Assembly: GCF_002899675.1 (NCBI RefSeq) | Contig: NZ_PKUU01000005.1 | Coordinates: forward strand, 186,001 to 250,000 | Source: Clostridium sp. chh4-2 | Lineage (GTDB): Bacteria; Bacillota; Clostridia; Lachnospirales; Lachnospiraceae | Reading direction: 5' to 3' | DNA: 64,000 bases | In this document: in pieces, positions 1 to 9,417 of the stretch | Position numbering within the stretch: position 1 is the stretch's first letter | Layout: every line of letters begins with the position of its first letter | The notes under the pieces: generated by a model | What the model was told of the DNA's origin: nothing | Database searches by the model: none | Seen by the model: only the letters and a program-made list of their open reading frames with translations | Program-made: the position numbers and the translations under genes

Positions 1-298
1 CCAGCCATTTTTTCGTCAGCTGACCTTGAATTTTCCCATATATCACTGAAATACCTTCCTGCATCTATGGAAGGGGGCTAAAAATCAGAGCTAAAAACGG
101 CCATTTTTTGCCCTGTATTTTGCTCGATTGTCGCCCAAAAGCTAATATATATTGTTGTTTAACACTCTATTTTTTCTTCAAACCACAATTCTGCATCATT
201 ATCACCGACTCCACATGTGTGGAGTGTGCGAAAAAGATTACTGGAAAACACAGTTAATCCTTGACGTAACCTTTTTATCATCACGCCATCACATTTAA
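1..298. other. Left edge, no gene seen
   Basis: No credible coding frame in either strand. The only structure I see is an 8-bp inverted repeat, ACTCCACA and TGTGGAGT, separated by two bases at about 208-225; its role is unknown. Confidence 0.4.
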
Positions 299-1123
299 TT
301 ATCTAATTTGACACCTAATTAGTGGTTCAATTATCTTTTTTAACTCCTTTATTTCATGAGCCTTTACATAGTACCCTAAATTAATCATTGTTTGTGCGCT
401 TGTATATATTTTTTGTTTCATTGGTATATCTATAACATTAATATCTCCCTCGATACTCATTGTTGGCCCTGCAAATAGAATTCCTAAAAAGATAATTCTT
501 TTCGCTCCTAAATATGTATTCCCCTGTTTATCTGAATACCCATTTTCATCTAATATATAAATTGGTGAACCCGACGAGCCTGGAAAACAAGCCATATCGA
601 CCAGACCTATACTTTTTTCATTAAAATCATATCCCGGATGGGCAGCTGTAAATCCTTTTCTAAAGATAGGATAATTATGTGTTGCATCCCATAATCCATT
701 GGGATAACCGACCATAACCACCTCTTCTAATGCTGCAAGTTCATTTAGCTTAGAAATATCATAAATCAATGTTTCTTCATTTGCGATATAGAACACCTCT
801 TTTCCAGTTCTTTCTTTTACCTCTTGGAACAACGGATTAACAAGTGTGCAGCATATATCATGAGTAGGGTGAAATATCCATTTACTATGAAACGTCACAT
901 CAAAATTGTCTTGTGAAGCTTCATTCCCCTCCCTTAAATGCAATAAAAATTTCATCGGTTCATCTGGATTATTGTTCACAACATGCTTATTTGTAACAAT
1001 TGCAGGTACTATATACTCTCCAAATTTAAAATTGAAGAAAAATCCTGTTCCTGATGATCCGTCAGTACATTCTAATCGCACTGTATTATAAAGCAATTGT
1101 TCCGAAATACTAATTGGTTTCAT
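299..1123 (-). CDS. Trypsin-like serine protease (S1 family)
   Basis: A 274-residue protein with a chymotrypsin-fold catalytic set: His47 in TNKHVV, Asp89 in HPTHDI and Ser184 in GSSGSP, in the order and spacing of bacterial S1/S7 peptidases that cleave cytoplasmic or stress substrates. No signal peptide is visible, so it probably acts inside the cell. The frame is open further upstream, but the ATG at 1123 follows GGGAGGAG at ideal distance and avoids overlap with the methyltransferase gene, so I chose it. The gene is monocistronic or a short tail of the upstream gene (65 bp apart). Such orphan proteases sometimes act as effectors in defence loci, but nothing next to it supports that. Substrate unknown. 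Confidence 0.75.
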   Translation of the reverse strand: MKPISISEQLLYNTVRLECTDGSSGTGFFFNFKFGEYIVPAIVTNKHVVNNNPDEPMKFLLHLREGNEASQDNFDVTFHSKWIFHPTHDICCTLVNPLFQEVKERTGKEVFYIANEETLIYDISKLNELAALEEVVMVGYPNGLWDATHNYPIFRKGFTAAHPGYDFNEKSIGLVDMACFPGSSGSPIYILDENGYSDKQGNTYLGAKRIIFLGILFAGPTMSIEGDINVIDIPMKQKIYTSAQTMINLGYYVKAHEIKELKKIIEPLIRCQIR

Positions 1124-1188
1124 TTTCTTTCTCCTCCCACAAATATAGGTAATTATTTGTTTGCATTTTTCAACAATCGTACAATGCA

Positions 1189-2349
1189 TTATTTTGTCAT
1201 TCGACACAATTCGACACAAACCTCGCAATGAGGCGTCATCGGGAACAAATCCACCCCCCAAGCCTCCTTCGCCACAAATCCTTTCTTCTCAAAATACCTC
1301 AAATCCCTCTCCAATGTCTCCGGCCCACAGGATATATACACCACTTTTTCAGGCCCCATCTTCGCTACAGAATCAATAAATTCTTCCGTACTTCCGCTTC
1401 TTGGCGGGTCAAGAAATACGACGTCCGCCTTTTCCCCGCGTTCCGCCATATTTGTCATGAATTTACCTGCATCGTTACAATAAAACTGGATATTCTTGAT
1501 CCCATTGCATTTGGCATTCTCGACCGCATCCTTAACCGCATCCCGGTTTAGCTCCACTCCGATCACCTGTCCGGCCTTTTTGCTTGCCACGATTCCAATT
1601 GTGCCAATTCCGCAGTATGCATCGATCACCCGCTCCTTCCCGGTCAGTCCGGCCAGCTGGATGGCTTTTTCATAAAGTACTTCCGTCTGAACCGGGTTGA
1701 TCTGGTAAAAGGACTTGGAGGAGATCCGGAAACGGCAGCCGCACAGCACGTCCTCAATATATCCTTTTCCAAAAAGCGTCTTTTCTTTATCTCCCAGCAC
1801 CATGCTGGTATTTCTGTCGTTTACATTCTGTATGATTGTGGTTATTTCAGGATGTTTTTCCCTGAGCGCCTTCACAAAATTATTTTTAGATGGAAATATA
1901 GGGGATGCGGTAACGAGGACTACCATGATCTCGCCCGTTGCAAATCCTCGCTTTACAAGGACATGGCGGAGGAGACCGTAGCCGCTGTCCTCATCATAAG
2001 TTCTGATTTTAAATGATTTCAGCATTCCGCGTATTGTACCGATGATTTCATCTGCTTTTTCATCTTCAATCCAGCATTTTTCCACGGGAACGAGGATATG
2101 GGTTCCTTCCTTATAAACGCCGGAAATCACGTTTCCTTTCGCATGACCGAATACGGCATGTACCTTGTTTCTATAAAAATATGGGTTCTTCATCCCGATA
2201 ATCTTATTTACTTTACAATGCTTTTTCAAAAGCTTTTCCAACATTTCCTGCTTTAACGCCAACTGTTTTTCATAAGGCATGTCCAGATACTGACAACCTC
2301 CGCACTGTTTTGATACAGGGCATTTGCTTTTTTTCTTCTTCTCATCCAT
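1189..2349 (-). CDS. rlmCD: 23S rRNA (uracil-5-)-methyltransferase, RlmCD type
   Basis: SAM-dependent RNA methyltransferase of the TrmA/RumA family that makes 5-methyluridine in 23S rRNA. Near the N-terminus is a four-cysteine Fe-S site (CPVSKQCGGC followed by a distant Cys). The C-terminal half has the SAM motif YCGIGTIG, DPPRSG and the catalytic-cysteine motif SCGPETL. At about 386 residues it lacks the N-terminal TRAM domain found in longer family members, a common form in Clostridia. The ATG at 2349 is preceded by GGGAGA; an ATG 15 bases earlier is possible but has no site of its own. Whether it modifies one or two positions cannot be told from the sequence. Confidence 0.85.
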   Translation of the reverse strand: MDEKKKKSKCPVSKQCGGCQYLDMPYEKQLALKQEMLEKLLKKHCKVNKIIGMKNPYFYRNKVHAVFGHAKGNVISGVYKEGTHILVPVEKCWIEDEKADEIIGTIRGMLKSFKIRTYDEDSGYGLLRHVLVKRGFATGEIMVVLVTASPIFPSKNNFVKALREKHPEITTIIQNVNDRNTSMVLGDKEKTLFGKGYIEDVLCGCRFRISSKSFYQINPVQTEVLYEKAIQLAGLTGKERVIDAYCGIGTIGIVASKKAGQVIGVELNRDAVKDAVENAKCNGIKNIQFYCNDAGKFMTNMAERGEKADVVFLDPPRSGSTEEFIDSVAKMGPEKVVYISCGPETLERDLRYFEKKGFVAKEAWGVDLFPMTPHCEVCVELCRMTK

Positions 2350-2493
2350 ATTCGATTCTCCCATTATCTCTATTTTTACGTTATTAACCCTTCTGAGCTC
2401 ACAAAAAGCAGCATCCTGCTGCCCTTCAGTCTGATAATTATAAGCGATTCCGACGGTAAGTGCAATTCCTTTCCTCGTGATATTAAAAAACAG

Positions 2494-2750
2494 GTAACAG
2501 CATTCCGATAATTGCGCCTGCTCCGGCAGTTTCCATGGGCGTTTCTATTCCGTTTTTGCGCATAAGTGATTCTAAATGTGCAGGATTTTTCTAAAAACCA
2601 AGGAACACGTCCAAACTCGTTTCACTCAAACAGGTGGACATGTTCCTTGAACGAAAAATTCTGCGCATTAAGAATCGCTAATACCCTGCAAAGTCATAGG
2701 CACGCCCATGGAAACTGCCGGAGCAGGCGCAATTATCGGAAGGCTGTTAC
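2494..2750. repeat. Long palindromic repeat element with 48-bp arms
   Basis: Arms at 2494-2541 and 2703-2750 are reverse complements with one mismatch in 48. The interior is itself partly palindromic (AGGAACACGTCCA at about 2600 against TGGACATGTTCCT at about 2635). It fills the gap between the methyltransferase and aminopeptidase genes. A 24-bp piece at 2677-2700 recurs with two differences at 15755-15778. It carries no ORF; a MITE or REP-like element is the likeliest nature. Confidence 0.75.
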
Positions 2751-2780
2751 AAAAACAGGGCTGCACCGCAGCCCCATTTT

Positions 2781-4568
2781 TTATATCTCCCTGGTATTCA
2801 CTTTCAGCCATTGGGCCTCTTCTTCCGTCAGATAAGGCGCAATCTTTTCATAAACCGCCTTATGATACGAATTCAGCAGTTCAATATCCCGTTTATCCAT
2901 CAGATTCTTATCGATCACATCCAAATCAATCGGCACATAGGTCAGATATTCGAATTTCAAGAACTTTCCAAATGCATTTTCCTCATCCTCCACGCAGAGG
3001 ATCAGATTCTCCGTGCGGATTCCGTGACTTCCTTCTATATAAATGCCCGGTTCATCGGAGCAGATCATCCCCGGTTCGATCACGCAGCTGTCCTGGCGTT
3101 CAGGCACCATCTTCCAGCGGATTCCGTTGGGGCGCTCGTGGACATTGAGCAGATAGCCGATGCCATGACCGGTGCCGTGGTCGAAATTCAGCCCTTCTCT
3201 CCAAAGCGGCTCCCGGGCCACATAATCCAGGTTCAGTCCCCTGCATCCATGCATAAATTTCACTCCGCCCAAACGCAACATGCTCATAGCGACCAGAGTA
3301 AAATGCTTCCGTTCCTCATCGCTCACCGGCCCCAAAGCGACCGTTCTGGTAATATCTGTAGTTCCCTCATAATACTGGCCGCCGGAATCCACCAGATAAA
3401 GCCCCTTTGGCTTCAGCTCCGCGCAGCTTTCCTTTTCTGCATGATAATGGCACATGGCCGCATTGGCTCCGTATGCAGAAATGGTGGAAAAGCTCAGATC
3501 CAGACATCCCTGGTCCTTTCTCAGCATTTCCAGATAATCGGATACGCTCACTTCGTCCATTGGAATCACGCCGATGTTCTTTTTCAGCCAGCAGATGAAT
3601 TTTGTCATGGCAACGCCGTCTTTTATATGAGCTTTTTTCATATTGGCAATTTCCACAGGATTCTTGACCGCTTTTGCCATGACCGTTGGATTCATGCTGT
3701 CAATTACACGGTTAGAGGAATCCAGCAGGTTACAGACCGCAAAATTGGTTTTCCCCTTTTCCAGAAGAACCGATTGATTGCGGCACGATTTTACAAACTC
3801 ATAGACTTCCTCATATGGCCTTACCACAACACCCAGGTTGGACAGATAACTGCGGACTTCGTGATTTAATACCTGTTCCTGGATGAACAGAATCACCTCG
3901 CTTTGAGTAACTGCGGCATATGATAACACAACCGGATTACATGGAACGTCATTTCCCCTGATATTAAGAAGCCACACGATATCATCCAGAGTTGTAAGAA
4001 TATGCAGTGTGGCCTTGGCCTTTTTCATCTCATCTCTAAGCTCCGCAATCTTTTCTGCCGCCGGTTTTCCCGCATAAGCTTCTTCCAAAATCCATACCGG
4101 CTGCGAGCTGAGCTCAGGACGGTCTTCCCAGATCATGCCCACCAGGTCTTCTTCAAAAGAAAATGTTACCTTTTTCTCTTCCAGCGCCTCCGCAAGAGTT
4201 TCTCCCATACCACAGTTGACCACTCTTCCGTCAAATCCCAGCACTCCCTGTTCCGGCATGACCTGTTCCAAATACTCTTCCACGGTGGGAACTTCAGGCT
4301 GCCCCATTTTTTCCAATATGATGCCGCTGCCTTCCAGTTCTTTGGCCGCCTGCACAAAATACCTGCCGTCGGTCCATAAGCGGACTTCCGTTTTCGTCAC
4401 AACCGCTGTTCCTGCAGACCCGGTAAATCCAGTCATATACTCACGGCATTTAAAATAATCTCCCACATACTCGGACTCATGAAAATCAGACGTGGGAATC
4501 AGATAGGCATCTATGCCGCGTTTTTCCATCAGTGATTTCAAGCGTTCAATCCGTTTTGTTACTTCCAT
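2781..4568 (-). CDS. Aminopeptidase P family protein (M24B)
   Basis: Cytoplasmic Xaa-Pro aminopeptidase that removes an N-terminal residue preceding proline. At 595 residues it is the long three-domain form: two creatinase-type N-terminal domains and a C-terminal pita-bread domain. Metal ligands are visible in the expected order: Asp in VDSGGQYYEGTTDITR (two Asp), His in HGTGHGIG, Glu in DEPGIYIEG and Glu in RTENLILC. It starts one base upstream of the dehydrogenase stop and is part of the same leftward run of genes, suggesting co-transcription with the dehydrogenases. Confidence 0.9.
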   Translation of the reverse strand: MEVTKRIERLKSLMEKRGIDAYLIPTSDFHESEYVGDYFKCREYMTGFTGSAGTAVVTKTEVRLWTDGRYFVQAAKELEGSGIILEKMGQPEVPTVEEYLEQVMPEQGVLGFDGRVVNCGMGETLAEALEEKKVTFSFEEDLVGMIWEDRPELSSQPVWILEEAYAGKPAAEKIAELRDEMKKAKATLHILTTLDDIVWLLNIRGNDVPCNPVVLSYAAVTQSEVILFIQEQVLNHEVRSYLSNLGVVVRPYEEVYEFVKSCRNQSVLLEKGKTNFAVCNLLDSSNRVIDSMNPTVMAKAVKNPVEIANMKKAHIKDGVAMTKFICWLKKNIGVIPMDEVSVSDYLEMLRKDQGCLDLSFSTISAYGANAAMCHYHAEKESCAELKPKGLYLVDSGGQYYEGTTDITRTVALGPVSDEERKHFTLVAMSMLRLGGVKFMHGCRGLNLDYVAREPLWREGLNFDHGTGHGIGYLLNVHERPNGIRWKMVPERQDSCVIEPGMICSDEPGIYIEGSHGIRTENLILCVEDEENAFGKFLKFEYLTYVPIDLDVIDKNLMDKRDIELLNSYHKAVYEKIAPYLTEEEAQWLKVNTREI

Positions 4569-5549
4569 TTAATTTACCCTCCAGGGATTCTCCCCGCCAT
4601 TTATAGTATCCACACAGCTCTTGATGGACAGCTCCACCATATCTCCCACCGCCTTATCCGTAAAAAATGCGGTGTGAGGCGTCATTAAAACATTTGGCAT
4701 CGCATTTAAGACAGCCATTTCGTGATGCCCTACCGGTTTATATTTAAAATCTTTATAATAGATCTTTCCTTCATTTTCTATTACATCCAGGGCTGCTGCC
4801 CCCACCTTTCCGGACTCCAAAGCCTCGATCAGGTCTTTAGTGTGAATGAGAACGCCTCTCGCCGTATTGACAATCACAACCTTGTCCTTCATCTGGCTGA
4901 TGGTCTCTTTTCGGATCAGATGATAGGTTTCCTCCGTAGCCGGAGTATGGAGAGTGAGCACGTCACACTGTTTCCATAATTCTTCCAGCGAAACATATTC
5001 AGCATACTGTTTTACACTATCTTTCTGATACAGGTCATAGGCCAGAATCCTGCACCCGAAACCGCTCAGATTGCGGATTACCGTCTCGCCGATCCGGCCG
5101 GTTCCGATAACCCCAACCGTCATGGAACAAAGCTCCCGGCCGCGGATTTCTTCCAGTCCGTAATCCTGGCCGATATACCGTGTCATGATCGCTTTCATTT
5201 TCCGGATAGCCATTAAAATGCTCATCACCGCATATTCTGCAACCGTATGTGCGGAATATCCCACATTGGACACCACAATCCCCAGTTCCGAAGCCCGCTT
5301 GCAGTCAATATGTTCAAAACCAACCGTTCTGGTAGAAATGACCTTCACACCAAGCTCATGAAACGTTTCAACCGTCGCCCCATCGATAGGCGTTGTAATT
5401 GTGCTCACCGCCTGGCATCCTTTGGCAAATTCCAAATTCCTCCCGGACGGGCTGTATGGGCAGGTAATAATCTCCACCCCATATTTTTTTCCAAATGATT
5501 CAAAAAATTCAAGCTCATCTTTTCTGCAGTTAAATGCCGCTATCTTCAA
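4569..5549 (-). CDS. D-2-hydroxyacid dehydrogenase (D-lactate dehydrogenase type)
   Basis: NAD-dependent dehydrogenase of 326 residues, interconverting a 2-keto acid and a D-2-hydroxy acid. The Rossmann motif GVIGTGRIGE, the NTARG segment, ENEG and the catalytic His in TPHTAFFTDKAV identify the D-LDH/VanH branch. I chose a TTG start that overlaps the TGA of the preceding gene (ATTGA junction), with GGAG just upstream; the frame extends further but would run through the whole end of the Lpd gene. The coupling to Lpd suggests matched expression. Physiological substrate not determinable; D-lactate is the default. Confidence 0.85.
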   Translation of the reverse strand: MKIAAFNCRKDELEFFESFGKKYGVEIITCPYSPSGRNLEFAKGCQAVSTITTPIDGATVETFHELGVKVISTRTVGFEHIDCKRASELGIVVSNVGYSAHTVAEYAVMSILMAIRKMKAIMTRYIGQDYGLEEIRGRELCSMTVGVIGTGRIGETVIRNLSGFGCRILAYDLYQKDSVKQYAEYVSLEELWKQCDVLTLHTPATEETYHLIRKETISQMKDKVVIVNTARGVLIHTKDLIEALESGKVGAAALDVIENEGKIYYKDFKYKPVGHHEMAVLNAMPNVLMTPHTAFFTDKAVGDMVELSIKSCVDTINGGENPWRVN

Positions 5550-6970
5550 TCCTGATCCTCTCCTTCTCTCATGGCATCCTCGATCGCCGCCGCTATTCCC
5601 TCGCTGTAAGTCGGATGAGCGCGCATAGCCATGGAAAGCTGCTGTGCCGTCAGGCCGTTTGCGATGGCAGTTGCCATCTCTCCGATCATATCCGTCGCCC
5701 TCGGACACACGATCTGAGCTCCCACGATGTTGTTGGAATACGCTTCAAAAACCAGGCGGATGAAACCATTTTCCTCTCTGGAAATGATGGATTTACCATT
5801 TCCGTCCATAGAATACTTTCCGCAGCGCACCTTCATCCCCAGCGCCTTTGCAGTCTCTTCCGTGATTCCGACCGTAGCGATCTCAGGGTCCGTGTAAATG
5901 CAGTTTGGCACGATGGGCAGTCTGGCAAACATTCCGTTTGGAACTACCGACAGACGGATGCTGTGGGACTTTCCTGCGATCTTCTCCACCACATAGGTTC
6001 CCTGCGCTGCTGCCACGTGGGCCAGCTGAATGGGTGCGATCACATCTCCAATTGCATAGATACCTGATTCACTTGTCATAAATTCAGAATCCACTGCCAG
6101 CCGGTTATCCTTCATCTCAAACCGGACATCCGCTCCGAACAGCTCATCCATGCAGGGAGTTCTGCCTACCGACATAAGAATCTGCCCCGATTTTATGCTG
6201 AGTTCCTGGCCTTCATACTGAATATGACAAGCCAGTCCCTCTTCTTCCGTGATCTCTTTCACTTTTGCACCACAGTAAATCGTGATCCCTTTTTCCCTCA
6301 GTTCCTTTTCCAGTTCCTTTGCCACGACTTCATCCATAGGCCCCAGCAAATGACTTCCCTTTTCTATAATGGTCACTTTCGAGCAGAGCGAATTAAAAAT
6401 GGTGGCGAATTCCACGCCGATCACCCCGCCGCCGATTATCGTTAAGCGGTCAAAATTCCAATTGGTAGCGGCCAGCAGCCGGTCGCTGTTTAACACTCCC
6501 GGAAGGTCCGCTCCCGGAACCGGAATGCTGGATGGCTTTGCGCCGGTAGCGATTATTATATAATCTGCTTCATAATAGTCTTTTCCATCCACACTTCTGA
6601 CTTCAACCGTTTTATTCCTTCGAATCGTCGCAGTTCCGGTTATTAAATCGATGTGATTCTTCTCAAACAGATGATGAATCTCATCCCTGTACTTCTTCAC
6701 CGCACGTTTTTTATAATCCTGTATCTTTCCAAAGTCAAATGAGATGAAGTCCGTTGATACACCAAAATCATCACATGTCTGAAGCATGGAAAAAATGCTG
6801 GAGGCATGGAGCAAAGCTTTTGTAGGAATGCAGCCGCGGTTCAAACACACCCCGCCCAGCTTTTCCTTCTCTATTACAGCAACCTTCATGCCGAAGCCCG
6901 CCGCTTTAAGAGCAGCCGTATATCCGCCCGGCCCTGCCCCAATAATAATCAAGTCATATTTAATCGCCAT
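5546..6970 (-). CDS. lpdA: Dihydrolipoyl dehydrogenase
   Basis: FAD-dependent pyridine nucleotide-disulfide oxidoreductase, 474 residues. It shows the FAD motif GAGPGGY, the redox-active disulfide in GGVCLNRGCIPTKA, the NAD motif GGGVIGVEFA and the C-terminal His-Glu pair in AHPTYSEG. The ATG at 6970 has AGGAGG eight bases upstream; the longer frame adds an implausible hydrophobic extension. No E1, E2 or lipoyl genes are adjacent, so it may serve a complex encoded elsewhere or work with the coupled D-hydroxyacid dehydrogenase. Assignment to Lpd rather than mercuric or glutathione reductase rests on the EKEKLGGVCLNRGC context. Confidence 0.88.
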   Translation of the reverse strand: MAIKYDLIIIGAGPGGYTAALKAAGFGMKVAVIEKEKLGGVCLNRGCIPTKALLHASSIFSMLQTCDDFGVSTDFISFDFGKIQDYKKRAVKKYRDEIHHLFEKNHIDLITGTATIRRNKTVEVRSVDGKDYYEADYIIIATGAKPSSIPVPGADLPGVLNSDRLLAATNWNFDRLTIIGGGVIGVEFATIFNSLCSKVTIIEKGSHLLGPMDEVVAKELEKELREKGITIYCGAKVKEITEEEGLACHIQYEGQELSIKSGQILMSVGRTPCMDELFGADVRFEMKDNRLAVDSEFMTSESGIYAIGDVIAPIQLAHVAAAQGTYVVEKIAGKSHSIRLSVVPNGMFARLPIVPNCIYTDPEIATVGITEETAKALGMKVRCGKYSMDGNGKSIISREENGFIRLVFEAYSNNIVGAQIVCPRATDMIGEMATAIANGLTAQQLSMAMRAHPTYSEGIAAAIEDAMREGEDQD

Positions 6971-7056
6971 ATACAAGTCCTCCTTTTCACATATTAGGAT
7001 TATAATAAAGAAACAGAAAAGGTGCAACAGTTATCCCAATTGATTAATTTTTCACG

Positions 7057-7096
7057 TAAAAATCCTCCGGAACGGCTAACACACCGGTCCGGAGGA
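7057..7096 (-). terminator. Rho-independent terminator
   Basis: Reading leftward, a stem of TCCTCCGG and CCGGAGGA (7063-7096) is followed by a five-T run. It ends the DUF1576 transcript and separates it from lpdA. Confidence 0.8.
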
Positions 7097-7117
7097 CTTA
7101 ATATTAAATCATCCCGT

Positions 7118-8419
7118 CTATAGCGAGATATTCCCCTTGGCCCGCGCCTTTCTGTCCCGAATGGACAAAATTACAGGAACCATAAACGCTGCCAGAATTC
7201 CGCCTGCAAAGCCATTGTTATACAGATTCATGCCCGCATAAACACTTCCCACATTAAGAGCCATAGAAGAATGAAGGAAACCGGCCAACAGCCCGGCGAA
7301 TACCCCAAATTCTCCCGCGATGGGCGCCAGAGTAGTGGAAAACAGCAGCGCCAGCATAGGCCCCGGATCCGTAATATTCCAAATCTTTAAAAAGCTGGCC
7401 AGCAATACCCCCACCATGATCGGCGCGATATTCCTGAGATGTTTCCCCGTAGCGCTGAATCCAACGATTGTAAAAATCCCGCCCAAAGTTGGCCCGTTTA
7501 AATCGCCTCCGATCAAAGCCACAAATGCGGTCGCAAATAATCCATTAATCCCCATGTTCATCAGTACCGGGGCCAGCCCCTCGCTTTTCACATAATCGGT
7601 ACCGCCCAGCCCATAAGTTGACAAAATATGGCGGTAGCGTTCAAATACATGGCGTGAACTTGCCACTGCCGCTATAATCAGCCCCATAAAAAAGATGGTC
7701 AGCAGCCAGATAAACAGCTCATTATAACCGGTAGCCCAAATCAGCCTGCTCTCAGTCTGAATACCAAACGATTTAAACAGGGAAATGATTACGGTAGCAA
7801 TAATGCCGGAAGAAAACCCTACGTTATAAAGGGAATATCCCTTGTGGGTGTAATACACATGAGTGGACAACGGCGGAAGCAAAAAGCCGATGGTAACTCC
7901 CACAAATAAACTGAGCACAAGCCTTACGAGCATAGGCAGATTCCCGATCTGCATCACCTGGGTGATGATAGGCGACAAACTGGTACCGTAAAACCCGATA
8001 TAGATATATCGCGTAACAGAGGTTTTATGATATTTGGAATAAATCCAAATTCCCAATAAAATAGTCCAGATATTCAAAATATTCTTTCCAAACAAAGAGA
8101 AACCGAACATCAGAAAACTGGAGGTAATGGTATGTCCGTCCATCTCCATTCCTAAAAAATACACGATCCCAATGCACATATAGGTCAGCAGGCTGGCATT
8201 AATAAGAGCTGCCCCCACGCCCCCGATGGCAATATAATCCGTAATCAGAAAATCCGGTTCCTTGATAATCGTAATAATGCCTTCCACAATGCCGGAAGGA
8301 GACTGTAAAAATAACCCTGCAACCATAAAAAATGTGGGGAGCAAGGCAAGCACCATAAATTTCTGCTTATTTGTAAATGGTTGGCCTGTCTGTCTGATGC
8401 GTTCAACAATCTTTAACAT
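7118..8419 (-). CDS. DUF1576 multi-pass membrane protein
   Basis: A 433-residue very hydrophobic protein with roughly ten predicted membrane helices and glycine-rich breaks, for example GGVGAALINA, FMVAGLFLQS and a C-terminal NNGFAGGILAAF repeat. It matches the DUF1576 family of uncharacterised inner-membrane proteins common in Clostridia; fold resembles secondary transporters, but the substrate is unknown. It has its own terminator and a stem-loop leader, so it is probably a single-gene unit. The ATG at 8419 follows GGAGAG. Confidence 0.75.
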   Translation of the reverse strand: MLKIVERIRQTGQPFTNKQKFMVLALLPTFFMVAGLFLQSPSGIVEGIITIIKEPDFLITDYIAIGGVGAALINASLLTYMCIGIVYFLGMEMDGHTITSSFLMFGFSLFGKNILNIWTILLGIWIYSKYHKTSVTRYIYIGFYGTSLSPIITQVMQIGNLPMLVRLVLSLFVGVTIGFLLPPLSTHVYYTHKGYSLYNVGFSSGIIATVIISLFKSFGIQTESRLIWATGYNELFIWLLTIFFMGLIIAAVASSRHVFERYRHILSTYGLGGTDYVKSEGLAPVLMNMGINGLFATAFVALIGGDLNGPTLGGIFTIVGFSATGKHLRNIAPIMVGVLLASFLKIWNITDPGPMLALLFSTTLAPIAGEFGVFAGLLAGFLHSSMALNVGSVYAGMNLYNNGFAGGILAAFMVPVILSIRDRKARAKGNISL

Positions 8420-8465
8420 ATAGCTCTCCTTAATTCAAATGTATCGGTATAATTTTCTATTATAT

Positions 8466-8505
8466 AAAAATACCGGCAGACCTTATCGATCAAAGGTTTG
8501 TCGGC
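8466..8505 (-). promoter_or_regulatory. Stem-loop with T-run in the leader of the DUF1576 gene
   Basis: Leftward, an imperfect stem GCCGACAAACCTT / AAGGTCTGCCGGT closes and is followed by ATTTTTA. It lies about 50 bases before the DUF1576 start, so it could be an attenuator, or the end of an upstream RNA. The remaining part of the 8420-8723 gap holds no gene. Confidence 0.45.
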
Positions 8506-8723
8506 ATTCACCTGCCATTTTTATATCACAGCTTCAGGTGTTACGCATGAATCGATTATATCATAGGCAAATCTTTCTGACCATTTATTTTTTACGGAGC
8601 CAGAAATTTACTGGCCTTTTTTGCAGGATTTTAAAAGAAATGGTTTCAGGCAAATAAAATAAATGTAAAATTTTTTAAATTTTCTCTTTTCAATCTGCAA
8701 TTCATTTGCTATAATGATATAAG

Positions 8724-8797
8724 CGGAGTATGGCGTAGCTTGGTAGCGCGCTCGGCTGGGGGCCGAGAGGTCGCAGGTTCAAATCCTGTTACTCCGA
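8724..8797 (+). tRNA. tRNA-Pro (anticodon GGG)
   Basis: Cloverleaf folds by eye: acceptor CGGAGTA / TACTCCG, anticodon stem CTCGG / CCGAG with loop CTGGGGG (GGG), and T-arm with the loop TTCAAAT. A TATAAT -10 box lies at 8710-8715. No CCA is encoded. Confidence 0.95.
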
Positions 8798-8817
8798 CTT
8801 ATATGATTCCTTGACAT

Positions 8818-8850
8818 CCCTTGATTTCTTAGAAAATCAAGGGATTTTTA
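8818..8850 (+). terminator. Terminator after tRNA-Pro
   Basis: CCCTTGATTT and AAAATCAAGGG form a stem followed by ATTTTTA. Confidence 0.75.
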
Positions 8851-8874
8851 TATTTTATAGAGGGGGAAACTTAA

Positions 8875-8955
8875 ATGTCAATACGGACATTTGAACGAGC
8901 GGTCGAAAAAATAAAGCAATCGGGTGGGAGCGGTGTATTACATATTTCATGGTAA
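8875..8955 (+). CDS. Short ORF, 26 residues, unknown
   Basis: ATG preceded by AGGGGG; encodes a charged 26-residue peptide ending in VLHISW. It is directly upstream of the SUKH gene and may be the remnant 5' end of a longer gene of the immunity island or a leader peptide. No family recognised. Confidence 0.3.
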   Translation: MSIRTFERAVEKIKQSGGSGVLHISW

Positions 8956-9005
8956 ATCGGAACTGGCAGTTTCCTTTTAGGGAAATGAACGGAGGCGTTT
9001 GTATT

Positions 9006-9392
9006 ATGATGGATTGGGACGGATTTAATTTTAATGAACCATATATGGGTGAAAAAATCGATAAGATAAATGATGTTATTCTACCTATGCAATATATAAA
9101 TTTTATGAAAAAGCATAATGGGGGAGAAGGAGATATCGGAGAAACATGGTTGATACTCTTTCCGTTGGAGACTTTACAAGAAATAAATGATGATTATTGT
9201 ATGGATGAATTTTTGCCGGACCATATCGTCATAGGGACGAATGGAAATGGTGAATTATACGGAATTGATAAAAATGGCGATTATTTTAATGTGCCGGAAA
9301 TTATTGAAAAAGAGTATATTTCACTTCTGGGAAATGATATTGAAAAACTGCCGGATAAGATAAATGAACTTTGGAGGCAGCATAGTAATTAA
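9006..9392 (+). CDS. SMI1/KNR4 (SUKH) family immunity-like protein
   Basis: About 128 acidic residues with SUKH-type signatures: LPMQYINFMKKHNGGEG near the N-terminus (the conserved LP..Y..F....NGG pattern), then LFPLETLQEIN, and an IGTNGNGELYGID segment. SUKH proteins are best known as immunity proteins that neutralise polymorphic nuclease or other toxins. The ATG at 9006 (or 9009) is preceded by GGAGG; the open frame extends upstream without a better site. No toxin gene is visible nearby, so this is an orphan immunity gene next to another small unknown. Confidence 0.7.
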   Translation: MMDWDGFNFNEPYMGEKIDKINDVILPMQYINFMKKHNGGEGDIGETWLILFPLETLQEINDDYCMDEFLPDHIVIGTNGNGELYGIDKNGDYFNVPEIIEKEYISLLGNDIEKLPDKINELWRQHSN

Positions 9393-9417
9393 CTTTCATT
9401 TACAGGGGGAAAACGGT

